From assembly GCF_027158205.1 (NCBI RefSeq), contig NZ_JAPVLU010000015.1:76090-140089 (forward strand): a stretch of DNA of 64,000 bases, written 5' to 3'. This DNA is from Streptomyces sp. H39-S7 (lineage in GTDB: Bacteria; Actinomycetota; Actinomycetes; Streptomycetales; Streptomycetaceae). The notes beneath the pieces were generated by a model. That model worked only from the letters and a program-made list of their open reading frames with translations. It made no database searches and had not been told where the DNA came from. Positions 8,547-18,955 of the stretch are shown here, piece by piece (the first letter of the stretch is position 1; each line of letters opens with the position of its first letter). The translations under genes and the position numbers were made by a program.

Positions 8547-8583
8547 GAACCACCGCCATCCCGTTCCAGGGACGCTCTCGCCG

Positions 8584-9222
8584 TCACCGAATCGGCGATC
8601 GGCCCAGACGCCTTGGTGGGCACGTTCCCGGATGTCGGTGATCCATGACTCGCGCGATCAGCGATTCACGCCGTTGTGGCGGGTTCGTGGTCGAGTGGGT
8701 CGGCCTCCGGGCGCTCTGCCTCCGTCCAACCGGCCCGGCCGCATCTGCGCGGCGCGGGCGGGGGGCTGGGGTCCCGCCGGTCGCGGACGAGTCGTTGCGG
8801 GTCGGAGCCCACGAGCGCGGTGCCTTGCCGGGCGGTGTCGATCCCGAGGGCGCGCTGGGCGTCGCCGTGTTCCCGCAGGAGGGCGTGGAGTGCTCGCAGC
8901 TCGGCGTGTTGTCGCGCTCGAGGCCGTCCAGGAGGTTCAGCAGTTGCAGGGGCTGCGGCCGCCAGTTGTAGACCAGCGCCGCCAGACCGCGCTGCTCCGC
9001 GGAGCGCTTGAGTTCCCGTACGCAGCGCACGCCGACGACGTCCATGAAAGCGATGTGGTGCAGGTCGCAGGCGATGACCGCGACGTCGGCGGGGAGGGTG
9101 GACATCACTTGTGCGATGGCAGGCTCGGCGTCGATGTCGAGTTCCCCGGCCAGGGTCAGATGCAGGGTCGGCCCGTAGCGTCGCAGCGTGATCTGCAGGG
9201 GGCCGCCTGCGATGAGGTCCAT
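8584..9222 (-). CDS. STAS-domain anti-sigma factor antagonist, probably frameshifted
   Basis: Residues 1-103 form a STAS domain (LHLTLAGELDIDAEP, then VIACDLHHIAFMDVVGV). The usual phosphorylated serine position reads DVV instead of DSS, so switching by phosphorylation is doubtful. After LLDGLERDN (near 8907) this frame turns into Ser/Thr/Pro-rich sequence. The next frame there reads AELRALHALLREHGDAQRAL and continues to a stop at 8666, which looks like the true C-terminus. A one-base deletion would explain this. The start at 9222 has AAAGGTG upstream. Confidence 0.72.
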   Translation of the reverse strand: MDLIAGGPLQITLRRYGPTLHLTLAGELDIDAEPAIAQVMSTLPADVAVIACDLHHIAFMDVVGVRCVRELKRSAEQRGLAALVYNWRPQPLQLLNLLDGLERDNTPSCEHSTPSCGNTATPSAPSGSTPPGKAPRSWAPTRNDSSATGGTPAPRPRRADAAGPVGRRQSARRPTHSTTNPPQRRESLIARVMDHRHPGTCPPRRLGRSPIR

Positions 9223-9498
9223 GGCACCTTTCGCCCTGCGGGAACGGGTAGCTTCCGGTCACGCCTGCCCCGATCGGCGTGGATCACACGCGGTGGGAGC
9301 ACGCGGACACCCGGACTCTGTCGTGGTCGAGCGACGCGGTCGGAGCCAGGCGACCAGACCAGACCCGGCCGGCACGGCCGGGACACGGCGGGCCCCAGGG
9401 TGGACGGCCTTGCGCGTGCGGCAGCCCAGCCGGCCGTCGTCTTGCGTATACCGGGAACGGTGATGCCGCGGCGGCAAGGTCCTCCTAGCGTGGCCTGC

Positions 9499-10368
9499 AT
9501 GAACCACACCTCCCCGCACGCGGCACACGATGGCCCGCACCCCGCTCCCCAGCCCGCCTCCGGCGTCCTCGACCAGGCGGAGATCCTCGACCTGGACGCG
9601 GAGGTGCTCGCCGAGCACATCGCGTCCATCACCGCATGGCTGCCCATCGAGCGGGAGCCGCAGCACATCCTCGACCTGGGATGCGGCACGGGAGCCGGCA
9701 CCTTCGCCCTGCTCGCGCGCTTCCCCGCGGCGCGGGTGACCGCCGTCGACGCGTCGGAGGGTCATCTGCGCCGCCTGCGGGAGAAGGCCGCGGCGCTCGG
9801 CGTGGCCGACCGGGTACGCACGGTCGCGGCCGATCTCGACGCGCGGTGGCCCGAGCTCGGCCGGCCCGACCTGGTGTGGGCGTCGGCGTCGCTGCACCAC
9901 ATGGCCGACCCCGACCGCACCCTGGGCACGGTCCACGACGTCCTCGCGCCCGGCGGCCTGTTCGCCGTCGTCGAGCTGGCCGGCTTCCCGCGCTTCCTGC
10001 CCGCCGACGCTCCGCGGGAGCGGCCCGGTCTGGAGGAGCGCTGCCACGCCGCCCTCGCGCACCACCACGCCGAACACGTGCCGCACCGGGGCGCCGACTG
10101 GGGCCCCAGGCTGGCCGCCGCCGGGTTCGCCGTGGAGGGCGAGCGCACGATCGCCGTCAACGTCGAGGGTTCCCGCAGTGAGGCGGTGGGCACCTACGCG
10201 CTCAGCGGCCTCCGGCGCCTGCGCGCGAGCGCCGCCCACGCCCTCGCCGCCGAGGACCTCGCCGCCCTGGACCGGCTGCTCGATCCCGACAGTCCCCTCG
10301 GCGTCCTGCACCGTGGCGACCTGGCGGTCCGCACCGAACGCACCGTGTGGGCCGCACGCCGCGCCTGA
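9499..10368 (+). CDS. class I SAM-dependent methyltransferase
   Basis: The 289-residue protein has a Rossmann methyltransferase core with motif I ILDLGCGTGAGTFAL, motif II VTAVDASEG, and later DLVWASASLHHMADP and LAPGGLFAVVELAG. This is the ubiE/Methyltransf_25 type, acting on small molecules or cofactors; the substrate cannot be told. The ATG at 9499 starts the region of homology and follows a GC-rich leader. The gene stands alone between the STAS gene and the histidine kinase operon, and its stop codon lies inside a heptanucleotide tandem repeat. Confidence 0.88.
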   Translation: MNHTSPHAAHDGPHPAPQPASGVLDQAEILDLDAEVLAEHIASITAWLPIEREPQHILDLGCGTGAGTFALLARFPAARVTAVDASEGHLRRLREKAAALGVADRVRTVAADLDARWPELGRPDLVWASASLHHMADPDRTLGTVHDVLAPGGLFAVVELAGFPRFLPADAPRERPGLEERCHAALAHHHAEHVPHRGADWGPRLAAAGFAVEGERTIAVNVEGSRSEAVGTYALSGLRRLRASAAHALAAEDLAALDRLLDPDSPLGVLHRGDLAVRTERTVWAARRA

Positions 10369-10400
10369 CTCCTGACTCCTGACCCCTGACTCCTGACCCC
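10366..10400 (+). repeat. five-copy heptanucleotide tandem repeat TGACYCC
   Basis: Five contiguous copies of TGACTCC or TGACCCC run from the TGA stop of the methyltransferase gene. Copies 3 and 5 carry C for T at position 5. The repeat puts stop codons in more than one frame and may vary in copy number by slippage. Confidence 0.9.
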
Positions 10401-10622
10401 CGATCCGACGACGCCCCTCCGCCAAGGCCGCACAAATGCCCCATAAGCGGCTCGGGCGGGGCGGTGTCCGGGTCCCGCAGTCTGCGCGATCACGGCAGGT
10501 CGGTGGGTGGCTGCCGGTAAACTCACCTGGTCGAACACGTTTTGATCGCGGGCAGCCGCTCCGGCCACGGACGGGCTGCCTGCTGCCGCGTCCGCGGTCA
10601 CACGGCAGGGTAAGGGTTGGGT

Positions 10623-13600
10623 ATGAGCGAGGGTCAACGGATCACGACCAGCAAGGTGCCCGTGCCCAGCGGGGGCGGGGTGGGGGAGCCAGAACTTCGC
10701 CAGCTCCTGGCGGGGTTGACCGCGGTGCGCGACGGGGACTTCGGTCCTCGTCTCCCCGGGGACGGCGAGGGGTTGCTGGGGGAGATCGCCACGGTCTTCA
10801 ACGGCATGGTCGACCAGTTGTCGCTGTTCACCTCCGAGGTCACCCGGGTCGCCCGGGAGGTCGGCACGGAGGGACGGCTCGGCGGCCAGGCGGAGGTCCC
10901 CGGGGTGTCGGGGACCTGGGCGGACCTGACCGACTCGGTGAACGCGATGGCCGGGAACCTGACCACGCAGGTGCGGGACATCGCCCAGGTCGCGACGGCC
11001 GTCGCCAAGGGCGACCTGTCGCAGAAGATCGACGTGGACGCGCGCGGCGAGATCCTGGAGCTCAAGGACACCGTCAACACGATGGTCGACCAGCTGTCCT
11101 CCTTCGGAGCCGAAGTGACCCGCGTGGCGCGCGAGGTCGGCAGCGAGGGACGCCTGGGCGGCCAGGCGCTGGTGCCCGGCGTGGGCGGGGTGTGGCGCGA
11201 CCTGACCGACTCGGTGAACTTCATGGCCGGCAACCTCACCGCGCAGGTCCGGTCCATCGCCCAGGTCGCGACGGCGGTGGCCAAGGGCGACCTGTCGCAG
11301 AAGATCCGGGTCGATGCCCGGGGCGAGATCCTGGAGCTGAAGAACACCATCAACACGATGGTCGACACGCTGTCCGCGTTCGCGGACGAGGTCACGCGCA
11401 TGGCGCGCGAGGTCGGCACCGAGGGCATCCTGGGCGGCCAGGCCCGGGTCTCCAACGTCGCCGGGACCTGGAAGGACCTGACCGACAACGTCAACTCTAT
11501 GGCGAACAACCTGACGGGGCAGGTCCGCAACATCGCCCAGGTCACCACGGCCGTCGCCCGGGGCGACCTGACCCGCAAGATCGACGTGGACGCGCGCGGG
11601 GAGATCCTGGAACTCAAGACCACGATCAACACGATGGTCGACCAGCTGTCGTCGTTCGCCGCCGAGGTCACCCGCGTCGCCCGCGAGGTCGGCAGTGAGG
11701 GCCGGCTGGGCGGACAGGCCGAGGTCGAGGGCGTCTCGGGCACCTGGAAGCGGCTGACGGAGAACGTCAACGGGCTGGCGGGGAACCTGACGCGGCAGGT
11801 CCGCGCCATCGCCGAGGTCACCAGTGCCGTCGCCGAGGGCGACCTGACCCGCTCCATCACCGTGGACGCCTCCGGCGAGGTCGCGGACCTCAAGGACAAC
11901 ATCAACTCCATGGTGGAGTCCCTGCGCGAGACCACCCGCGCCAACCACGACCAGGACTGGCTCAAGACCAACCTCGCCCGCATCTCCAGCCTGATGCAGG
12001 GCCGCCGCGACCTGGCCGTCGTCGCCGAACTCATCATGGACGAGCTGGCCCCGCTGGTGTCCGCGCAGTACGGCGCCTTCTACCTCGCCGAGACGGACGA
12101 GAGCGCGCAGAGCGCGGACCGGCTGGAACTGCACCTGGTCGGCTCCTACGGTCACCCCGGCGGGGTGGGCGGCGACGGCAGGCCGCGGCACTTCCGCCTC
12201 GGGCAGTCACTGGTGGGCCAGGCCGCGCGCAGCCGCCGCATCATCGCCGTCGAGGACGTACCGCAGGACTACGTGGCCATCGGGTCCGGACTCGGGCAGA
12301 GCGCGCCCACCAGTCTGATCCTGCTGCCCATCGTGGTCGAGGACCAGGTGCTCGGCGTCATCGAGCTGGCTTCGGTCAACCGCTTCACCCCGGTCCACCG
12401 CGACTTCCTCGAGCAGCTGATGGAAACCGTCGGCGTCAACGTCAACACCATCGTCGCCAACTCCCGCACCGACGAACTGCTCGGTGAGTCCCAGCGCCTG
12501 GCGGGCGAGCTGCAGGCGCGCTCGGAGGAACTGCAGAACCGGCAGGAGGAACTGCAGCTCTCCAACGCCGAACTGGAGGAGAAGGCCGCCCTGCTGGCCA
12601 CCCAGAACCGCGACATCGAGGCCAAGAACCTCGAGATCGAGCAGGCCCGCCAGGAACTGGAAGCACGCGCCCAGCAGTTGTCGCTGGCGTCGAAGTACAA
12701 GTCGGAGTTCCTGGCCAACATGAGCCACGAGCTGCGCACCCCGCTGAACAGCCTGCTGATCCTGGCCCAGCTGCTGGCCCAGAACCCGGCGCGGAACCTG
12801 ACGCCCAAGCAGGTCGAGTACGCCGGGGTCATCCACTCCGCCGGGTCCGACCTGCTGCAGCTGATCAACGACATCCTGGACCTGTCCAAGGTCGAGGCCG
12901 GGAAGATGGACATCACCCCCGAACGCGTTCCGCTGCGCCAGCTGGTGGACTACGTGGAGGCCACCTTCCGCCCGCTGACCACCCAGAAGAGCCTGGACTT
13001 CCAGGTCACCACCGCTCCCGATGTGGCCCCGCACCTGGTGACCGACGACTCGCGGCTTCGGCAGGTGCTGGGCAACCTGCTGTCCAACGCGGTGAAGTTC
13101 ACCGAGACCGGCCAGGTCGAACTGCACATCGAGACCGCCGACCCGGACCTGCTGCCCGCCCACGTCAGGGACAGCGGCCCGGCCCTGTCCTTCCGGGTGC
13201 GCGACACCGGCATCGGTATCGCCGAGCAGCAGTTGGAGACCATCTTCGGGGCCTTCCAGCAGGCCGACGGCACCACCAGCCGCAAGTACGGCGGCACCGG
13301 GCTGGGGCTGTCCATCAGCCGGGAGATCGCGCAGCTGCTCGGCGGTTCGATCAGTGCGGAGAGCACGCTGGGGGAGGGCAGCGCCTTCACCCTCCACATT
13401 CCCCTCGAACGTCCTGGCTTCGAGGACGCCGGAGCCGGGTCCCAGGAAGGCCCGCGGGCCCAGGACCGCGACGGGTCGCGCGCGCCGGTGACGGCGACAG
13501 CGGTACCCACGACGTCCAACGGGCTGCAGGCGGCGCAACGGCGCCGGGTGCTGGTGATCGAGGAGCGCGCCCACGGGCTGCTGTCGATGGTCGCGGAGAG

Positions 13601-14396
13601 CGCCGTGGCCGATGTCGCCGCCAGCCGCGAACCCACCGACCCCCGCAGCCATGTCGAGGTCATCTCCGTGCTGGGTGCCGGGCAGGCCGCGGCCGCGCTG
13701 GCCACGCAGCCCTGCCACTGCGTGGTGCTGGAGCTCGACATGTCCGGCGACGAGGCCTTCACGTTCCTGGAGGCCCTCGACGGCGACCGGGCCCTGCGCG
13801 GCGTGCCGGTGCTGGCCCACAACAGCCGGCGGCTGGACGCCGTGCACGAGCAGCAACTGCACGCGCGCTCGGACTCCCAGCCCCTGGAGCTGCTGCCCAG
13901 CCTGGACGAGCTGCGCGAGCGGATCGTGCTGCACCTGAGCGCCGAGCAGCCCAGCGATGTCCTGCCCCTGGTGCGCCCCGGGCGTGACACCCCGCCCGTG
14001 TTCAACCCGGTGGACGGGCGGCTCGCCGGGCGCAAGGTCCTGGTCGTGGACGACGACCCGCGCAACGTCTTCGCGCTCACGGGCATCCTGGAGCTGCACG
14101 GCATGCAGGTCCTGCACGCCGACAACGGGCGCGCCGGGATCGAGGCGCTGTCGCGGCACGAGGGCATCGAACTGATCCTGATGGACGTGATGATGCCCGA
14201 GATGGACGGCTACGCCGCCACGGCCGCGATCCGGGCCATGCCGGAACACGCCGACCTGCCGATCATCGCCGTCACCGCCAAGGCGATGCACGGTGACCGC
14301 GAGAAGAGCCTGGCCTCGGGGTCGAGCGACTACGTCACCAAGCCCGTGGACGCCCATGCCCTGATCGCCTGCATCCAGCAGTGGCTGCGGGCCTGA
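10623..14396 (+). CDS. hybrid sensor histidine kinase with tandem HAMP array (OsaA-like)
   Basis: The 1257-residue protein has no membrane helix. Residues about 40-430 are repeated HAMP units with recurring GDLSQKI and GEILELK segments. A GAF domain (about 447-610), a coiled coil, a HisKA domain (H702 in MSHELRTP), an HATPase domain with GTGLGLSIS, a degenerate receiver-like segment (about 975-1115) and a true receiver (D1188 in [11 protein letters not shown]) follow. This layout matches streptomycete OsaA and fungal group III osmosensors. The ATG at 10623 has AAGGG upstream. It heads a three-gene unit with a PP2C regulator and an exporter; OsaA-type kinases are tied to osmotic adaptation. 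Confidence 0.93.
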   Translation: MSEGQRITTSKVPVPSGGGVGEPELRQLLAGLTAVRDGDFGPRLPGDGEGLLGEIATVFNGMVDQLSLFTSEVTRVAREVGTEGRLGGQAEVPGVSGTWADLTDSVNAMAGNLTTQVRDIAQVATAVAKGDLSQKIDVDARGEILELKDTVNTMVDQLSSFGAEVTRVAREVGSEGRLGGQALVPGVGGVWRDLTDSVNFMAGNLTAQVRSIAQVATAVAKGDLSQKIRVDARGEILELKNTINTMVDTLSAFADEVTRMAREVGTEGILGGQARVSNVAGTWKDLTDNVNSMANNLTGQVRNIAQVTTAVARGDLTRKIDVDARGEILELKTTINTMVDQLSSFAAEVTRVAREVGSEGRLGGQAEVEGVSGTWKRLTENVNGLAGNLTRQVRAIAEVTSAVAEGDLTRSITVDASGEVADLKDNINSMVESLRETTRANHDQDWLKTNLARISSLMQGRRDLAVVAELIMDELAPLVSAQYGAFYLAETDESAQSADRLELHLVGSYGHPGGVGGDGRPRHFRLGQSLVGQAARSRRIIAVEDVPQDYVAIGSGLGQSAPTSLILLPIVVEDQVLGVIELASVNRFTPVHRDFLEQLMETVGVNVNTIVANSRTDELLGESQRLAGELQARSEELQNRQEELQLSNAELEEKAALLATQNRDIEAKNLEIEQARQELEARAQQLSLASKYKSEFLANMSHELRTPLNSLLILAQLLAQNPARNLTPKQVEYAGVIHSAGSDLLQLINDILDLSKVEAGKMDITPERVPLRQLVDYVEATFRPLTTQKSLDFQVTTAPDVAPHLVTDDSRLRQVLGNLLSNAVKFTETGQVELHIETADPDLLPAHVRDSGPALSFRVRDTGIGIAEQQLETIFGAFQQADGTTSRKYGGTGLGLSISREIAQLLGGSISAESTLGEGSAFTLHIPLERPGFEDAGAGSQEGPRAQDRDGSRAPVTATAVPTTSNGLQAAQRRRVLVIEERAHGLLSMVAESAVADVAASREPTDPRSHVEVISVLGAGQAAAALATQPCHCVVLELDMSGDEAFTFLEALDGDRALRGVPVLAHNSRRLDAVHEQQLHARSDSQPLELLPSLDELRERIVLHLSAEQPSDVLPLVRPGRDTPPVFNPVDGRLAGRKVLVVDDDPRNVFALTGILELHGMQVLHADNGRAGIEALSRHEGIELILMDVMMPEMDGYAATAAIRAMPEHADLPIIAVTAKAMHGDREKSLASGSSDYVTKPVDAHALIACIQQWLRA

Positions 14397-14526
14397 CGCA
14401 GGCGTCCGGAGTGCTCCGGCAGAAGCTGACCGGCCGATCGGAAGCGCCACCCGGCCGGCCGGTCAGCAGGTACCAACCCGTGCGACGCGGCAACGCGATC
14501 GGCAGGCCTTTCGCAAGGAGCAACGC

Positions 14527-16908
14527 ATGCCCACACCCCCCGAGCCTCCGGGGTCCTCGGAGTCCCGCGCGGTGGCCGGCTCCGCGCGCGGAGACGACCA
14601 GGGCACCTCGGGACGGCTGGCCGGCACGGTCGCCCGCCTGCGCGTGCAGGTTCAGCAGGCCCACGAGGCGGCCGCCGGCCAGGCACTGATCGAACAGGCC
14701 AAGGGCATCCTGGTGGAGCGCCTGCACTGCGGGCCGCGCGAAGCGGCCCGGCAACTCGACACCCTTGCCACCGGCGCCAGCGTCACCCTGCTGGAACTGG
14801 CCGCGGACATCGTTAACCAAGCCGCGCGCGACCACCTCACCGAGCTCACCGCCGCCATGCTCGAAGCGGCCCCCTCCCACGCCGTCCCCGACGTGACCAC
14901 CGCGGCGACCGTACGCATGCGGACCGCCGAGAGCAGCACCCTGTCGGCCGGCGACACCCAGACCGTCGCGGACTCCCTGCTGCGCTACGCGCTGGCGCCG
15001 CTGGGCGCCAACGCCCTGGCCATCTGGGCGGTGACCTACGACGGGGCCCTGCGGCTGGCCGGCTACGCGGGCTTCCCCGAAGCCGAAGGGGCCCGCTGGC
15101 ACTACGTTCCCCCGGAGGTGGCGACGTTGGCCCGGCGGGCGCTGACCAAGCGCCAAACGGTGTGGACCCGTACCCTGGCCGACGTCCAACTGCCCTCCAT
15201 CGGCGGCGCGGCCTCCCCTCAGGCCGGCCGCGTCGTCGTACCCGCCGGCACCAGCGGACGCCTGGTGGGCGCCCTGGAGATCTGCTGGCCCGGACCGCTG
15301 GACCCCCAGCCTCCTCAGGTCCAGCGCCAGGTCGAGGCCCTGGCCGACCTGTGTGCCCACACCCTGGACGCCCACGTCCCCCTCGGCGCCGCCACCGAGC
15401 CCTCGGACCTGATCGGTCTCGCCGAAGGGCTGTGGGACCCCGCCATGATCCTGCGCCCGTACCTGGACGCGGAGGGCCGCGTCATCGACTTCTGGATCCA
15501 CCACCTCAACGCGCACTTCGCCGACCTCGCCGGCCGGCCGCCCACCGCCATCGCCGGATCGCTGCTCCTCGAGAGCTACCCGGTGAGCGCCGACCCCAGC
15601 GGCCTGTACGAGAAGATCGAGCACGTCCACGCCACCGGAGAGCCCTTCCGGGCCCGGCGGCTGGCCACGACCAGCCTGGTCGACCAGATCCCGCTGCCCA
15701 TCGTCGCGGACGTCAGCATCACCCGTCACGGCGAGGAGGTCCTCGCGACCTGGCGCATCCACGACCAGGGGAACCGTCTGGCCAACGTGCTCCAGCACGC
15801 CCAGCGACTGGGGCGCATCGGCGGCTTCGAGGAGGACTTCCACACGGGCGAGATCACGTGGAACAGCCAGCTCTTCGCCCTGTGCGGCCTGCAGCCGACC
15901 GACAAGCCGATTCCGCTGCAGGAGCTCGCCGCTCACGCCCACCGCGATGACGCCATCGCCCTGGGACGGTTCCTGCGTACCCTGCTGCACCACCACCGCC
16001 CGGCGTCCACCGCGTTCCGGCTGAACCGGCCCGACACGACCTCCCGCCACATCCGCATCGTCGCCGAACCGGTCCTGGACGGCCACGGGAACCTACAGGT
16101 CATCCGCGGTGCGTACCAGGACATCTCGGCGCAGCACTGGACCGAGGTCGCTCTCGCGGCCACCCGCGACCAACTCGCCCACACGGAGAAGGAGTCCGCG
16201 GAGCACAACCGGCTCGCCCTGCAGCTCCAGCACGCCATCATGCCCCCCACCAGTGCCCCCATCGACATCCCCGGGCTGCACATCGCGGTGCGCTACCGGC
16301 CGGCCGAGGAGGACCGCCTGGTCGGCGGCGACTGGTACGACATCGTCACGCTGCCGAGCCGGCAGGTCCTGCTGGCCGTCGGCGACATCGCCGGCCACGG
16401 CATCCGCGCCGCCACCTCCATGATCGTGCTGCGGAACGCCCTGCGCGGCCTGACCGCCACCGGCGCCGGACCCGCCCAACTGCTCGTGTGGCTCAACACC
16501 GTCGCCCACTACCTCACCGAGCACGTCACCGCGACCGCCGTCTGCGCCCTGTACGACCCCTCCACCCGTATCCTGCGCTGGGCCCGCGCCGGCCACCTCC
16601 CGCCGATCCTGGTCCGCAAGGGCCACGCCGAACCGCTGCCGGCGATCAAGGGCATCCTGCTCGGCGCCCTGCCCGACGCGAAGTACCAGGAGGGTGAAGT
16701 GCAACTCGAGGTCGGCGACACCCTGCTGATGTACACCGACGGTCTGATCGAACGCAGGGACCGTTCCGTCCAGTCCTCCCTGGACCAGCTCATCACCGCC
16801 GCCGAACGCTCCACGCCCACCCTGGACGCGCACCTGGACTACCTCCTGACCCGCAGCAACGCCGACACCGACGACGACACCTGCCTCATCGGCATCCAGC
16901 TCACCTGA
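14527..16908 (+). CDS. ANTAR-GAF-PAS-PP2C (SpoIIE-type) phosphatase regulator
   Basis: The 793-residue protein starts with an ANTAR-like helical segment (about residues 50-100, ALIEQAKGILVERLHCG), then a GAF domain (about 130-285), two PAS-like regions (about 300-405 and 415-525), and a SpoIIE/PP2C serine phosphatase (about 570-793) with GGDWYD, VGDIAGHG and DDDTCLIGI. Such phosphatases dephosphorylate STAS antagonists and free stress sigma factors. ANTAR domains usually bind RNA, so the combination is notable. The ATG at 14527 follows AAGGAG. It is 130 bases behind the histidine kinase, recalling the osaA-osaC pair of S. coelicolor. Confidence 0.9.
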   Translation: MPTPPEPPGSSESRAVAGSARGDDQGTSGRLAGTVARLRVQVQQAHEAAAGQALIEQAKGILVERLHCGPREAARQLDTLATGASVTLLELAADIVNQAARDHLTELTAAMLEAAPSHAVPDVTTAATVRMRTAESSTLSAGDTQTVADSLLRYALAPLGANALAIWAVTYDGALRLAGYAGFPEAEGARWHYVPPEVATLARRALTKRQTVWTRTLADVQLPSIGGAASPQAGRVVVPAGTSGRLVGALEICWPGPLDPQPPQVQRQVEALADLCAHTLDAHVPLGAATEPSDLIGLAEGLWDPAMILRPYLDAEGRVIDFWIHHLNAHFADLAGRPPTAIAGSLLLESYPVSADPSGLYEKIEHVHATGEPFRARRLATTSLVDQIPLPIVADVSITRHGEEVLATWRIHDQGNRLANVLQHAQRLGRIGGFEEDFHTGEITWNSQLFALCGLQPTDKPIPLQELAAHAHRDDAIALGRFLRTLLHHHRPASTAFRLNRPDTTSRHIRIVAEPVLDGHGNLQVIRGAYQDISAQHWTEVALAATRDQLAHTEKESAEHNRLALQLQHAIMPPTSAPIDIPGLHIAVRYRPAEEDRLVGGDWYDIVTLPSRQVLLAVGDIAGHGIRAATSMIVLRNALRGLTATGAGPAQLLVWLNTVAHYLTEHVTATAVCALYDPSTRILRWARAGHLPPILVRKGHAEPLPAIKGILLGALPDAKYQEGEVQLEVGDTLLMYTDGLIERRDRSVQSSLDQLITAAERSTPTLDAHLDYLLTRSNADTDDDTCLIGIQLT

Positions 16909-16922
16909 GGAGAAGACCGAGG

Positions 16923-18281
16923 ATGTGTGCCGCTTGCGGTATCCCCACCCACATATCCGAGCCGGAAGCGGCCGCGCCCGCCACGGGGGCCGCCCCGCCG
17001 CCGGCCGGACCGCCCCGCCGCTTCGCCGCCCTGCGCAACCGCGACTGCCGGCCCTACCTCTTCGGCTCGATGCTGGCGATGATGGCCGACAACATCGAGC
17101 ACGTCATCACGTACTGGGTGCTCTGGCAGACCTTCCACTCGCCGGCACTGACCGGCTTCCAGGTGATCAGCCACTGGGTGCCGTTCCTGCTGCTGTCGAT
17201 GTGGTTCGGCTCGCTGGCCGACCGGTACGACTGCCGGCGCGTCATCCAGGTGGCCCAGGCGGTGTTCATGGGCGTCTCCGCGGCGTGGGGGATCTTGTTC
17301 CTCACCGGCTCGCTGCACATGTGGGAGGCGTGCGTGCTGCTCGTCCTGCACGGCCTGGCCGGCTCACTGTGGGGGCCGGGCGAGCAGTTGATGCTCCATG
17401 ACTTCGTGGGTCCGGCGGAACTGTCCAGCGCGGTGCGGCTGAACGCGACGTTCCGCAGCCTGGGCGTGCTGTTCGGCCCGGTGATCGGGTCGGCGCTGCT
17501 GCTGGGCCTCGGTCCGACCGCCGGCATCTTCGCCAACATCGCCTTCTACCTGCCGCTCACGTTCTTCCTCTTCCGCACCAAGTTCACCGGCCACACCCGG
17601 GACCGGCACCGCCGCCCGCGGGTCGGCGCGCTGGAATCGCTGCGCGTGCTGCGGGAGGTCGGATCCCATCCCACCCTGGTCAGCATGATCGTCCTGGCCG
17701 GGCTGGGCTCCTTCTTCGTCGGCGCGTCCCTGCAGTCCTCGATGCCGATCTTCGCGCACGACCTGGGGGCGGGCGGCGCGGGGACCGCCTACGGGGTCCT
17801 GCTCTTCGCCAACGGGGCCGGCGGGGTCATCGGCGGCATCGTGCTGGAGGCCACCGGCTGGGTCAGACCCCGGGTGGCCGCCGCCGTCCTCAGTACGGCC
17901 CTGTACGGCTTGACCAGCATCTTCTTCGCGCTCACCACCAGTTACCCGCTCGCCCTGGCGCTGCTGTTGGTCGGTGGCATCGCCAACCTGGCCTCGATGT
18001 CGATCGGCCAGACCGTCGTCCAACTGCTCGCACCGGCCGCCGACCGCGGCCGGGTCCTCGGTGTCTACGGCATGTCCGCGGGCGGGCTGCGTGCGGGCAG
18101 TGGCTTCACCGTCGGCCTGCTGGGCGCCGCCATCGGCGTGCGCACGTCACTGGCGTACAGCGCCACCGCGCTGTGCGTCGGCACGGCCGCCGCCGGGCTC
18201 CACGCCCTGCGCGGCCGGCGTGTGCTGAGCGGACGCGGGCCGGTGCGCGAGGACCGCAGGGAGCGCGCGCCGCGTCCCTGA
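16923..18281 (+). CDS. MFS transporter (EntS-like exporter group)
   Basis: The 452-residue protein has about twelve hydrophobic helices and the MFS loop signature FGSLADRYDCRR between helices 2 and 3. It resembles the EntS/MFS_3 group of drug and siderophore exporters. The cytoplasmic N-terminus carries CAACG and a Pro/Ala stretch. Its start lies 14 bases after the phosphatase stop with GAGGAGAAG before it, so it is in the same operon. The cargo is unknown; joint control with osmotic-type signalling may suggest export of a small molecule under stress. Confidence 0.88.
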   Translation: MCAACGIPTHISEPEAAAPATGAAPPPAGPPRRFAALRNRDCRPYLFGSMLAMMADNIEHVITYWVLWQTFHSPALTGFQVISHWVPFLLLSMWFGSLADRYDCRRVIQVAQAVFMGVSAAWGILFLTGSLHMWEACVLLVLHGLAGSLWGPGEQLMLHDFVGPAELSSAVRLNATFRSLGVLFGPVIGSALLLGLGPTAGIFANIAFYLPLTFFLFRTKFTGHTRDRHRRPRVGALESLRVLREVGSHPTLVSMIVLAGLGSFFVGASLQSSMPIFAHDLGAGGAGTAYGVLLFANGAGGVIGGIVLEATGWVRPRVAAAVLSTALYGLTSIFFALTTSYPLALALLLVGGIANLASMSIGQTVVQLLAPAADRGRVLGVYGMSAGGLRAGSGFTVGLLGAAIGVRTSLAYSATALCVGTAAAGLHALRGRRVLSGRGPVREDRRERAPRP

Positions 18282-18358
18282 CCGCGGGACGGTCCGACCC
18301 AGAGGCGGCCGTCACCCGCGCCTTCCGGATGCTCGAACACGGCTGGACGGACATCACG

Positions 18359-18386
18359 CGGGCACCTGACACCGGGCACCTGACAC
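18359..18386 (+). repeat. two-copy 14-bp tandem repeat
   Basis: Two exact adjacent copies of CGGGCACCTGACAC lie between the convergent ends of the MFS gene and the gene at 18398-18784. The core CCTGAC is shared with the heptamer repeat at 10366-10400. Confidence 0.85.
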
Positions 18387-18397
18387 GGGACTCGGTA

Positions 18398-18784
18398 CTA
18401 CGGGGAGTCCTGCCCGGGTCGGTCGACGTGCTCCGCGCGTTCGTCGCGCCACGCCAGCGCCCGGTGGATCTGTGGGGCGGTCAGGCCGGTCACCGGGCCG
18501 AGCTCGTCGACGGTCATGTCGTCCGGAGCCGCGGACAGGGCACGGACGATCTGCCAGGACCACAGCTCCTCCTCGACGAAGGGCCGCCCGCGGTACTTCT
18601 CGAGGAGCGGCCCCAGGTGCTCGCCGCCGCAGGCCACGAGCAGTCGCATGCCGTCCTTCGCCGGATCGGTGGCGTGCACGGCCGAGGAGTCACGCACTAT
18701 CGCCAGGACTCCGCCGTCGTGCCACAGCCGGCCGCACCAGTCGCACAGATCCACCGGCTCCCGTACCGCTTCCCGCTCCGCCAT
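18398..18784 (-). CDS. hypothetical protein with possible zinc-binding CxxC
   Basis: The 128-residue protein has an N-terminal CDWC motif (near residues 14-17) followed by LWHDGG and a later VACGGEHL, which might form a small metal site. The rest is helical and charged, with no known domain. Similar short proteins recur in streptomycetes, so I take it as real, but no function is assigned. It is convergent with the MFS exporter and separated from the secreted repeat protein by a strong terminator. Confidence 0.65.
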   Translation of the reverse strand: MAEREAVREPVDLCDWCGRLWHDGGVLAIVRDSSAVHATDPAKDGMRLLVACGGEHLGPLLEKYRGRPFVEEELWSWQIVRALSAAPDDMTVDELGPVTGLTAPQIHRALAWRDERAEHVDRPGQDSP

Positions 18785-18907
18785 GCTTCGCGTCTACCCG
18801 CCGCGCACCACTCCATTGGGCGGTGAGCGGAAGGGAATGTGCGATTCCCCGCACGTTCCGTAGCCGGTCGGCGGCGCCCCGGTTGCCCGAAGATCGTCCG
18901 AAAACAG

Positions 18908-18943
18908 CCCGTGGGCACCGCCCGTCCGGACGGTGCCCACGGG
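18908..18943 (-). terminator. terminator of the secreted repeat-protein gene
   Basis: A 13-base perfect stem (18908-18920 with 18931-18943) encloses a ten-base loop that can itself pair CCG with CGG. It lies 12 bases after the stop at 18956. Confidence 0.8.
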
Positions 18944-18955
18944 ACGCGTTCGACC

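Noticed and set aside
7336..9498. Extended upstream frame of the methyltransferase
   Set aside because: It runs through three genes on the other strand; methyltransferase homology starts only after the ATG at 9499.
12207..14450. Long open frame opposite the histidine kinase gene
   Set aside because: It mirrors the codon bias of the kinase gene, has no known domain and no ribosome site, and kinase motifs are clear on the other strand.
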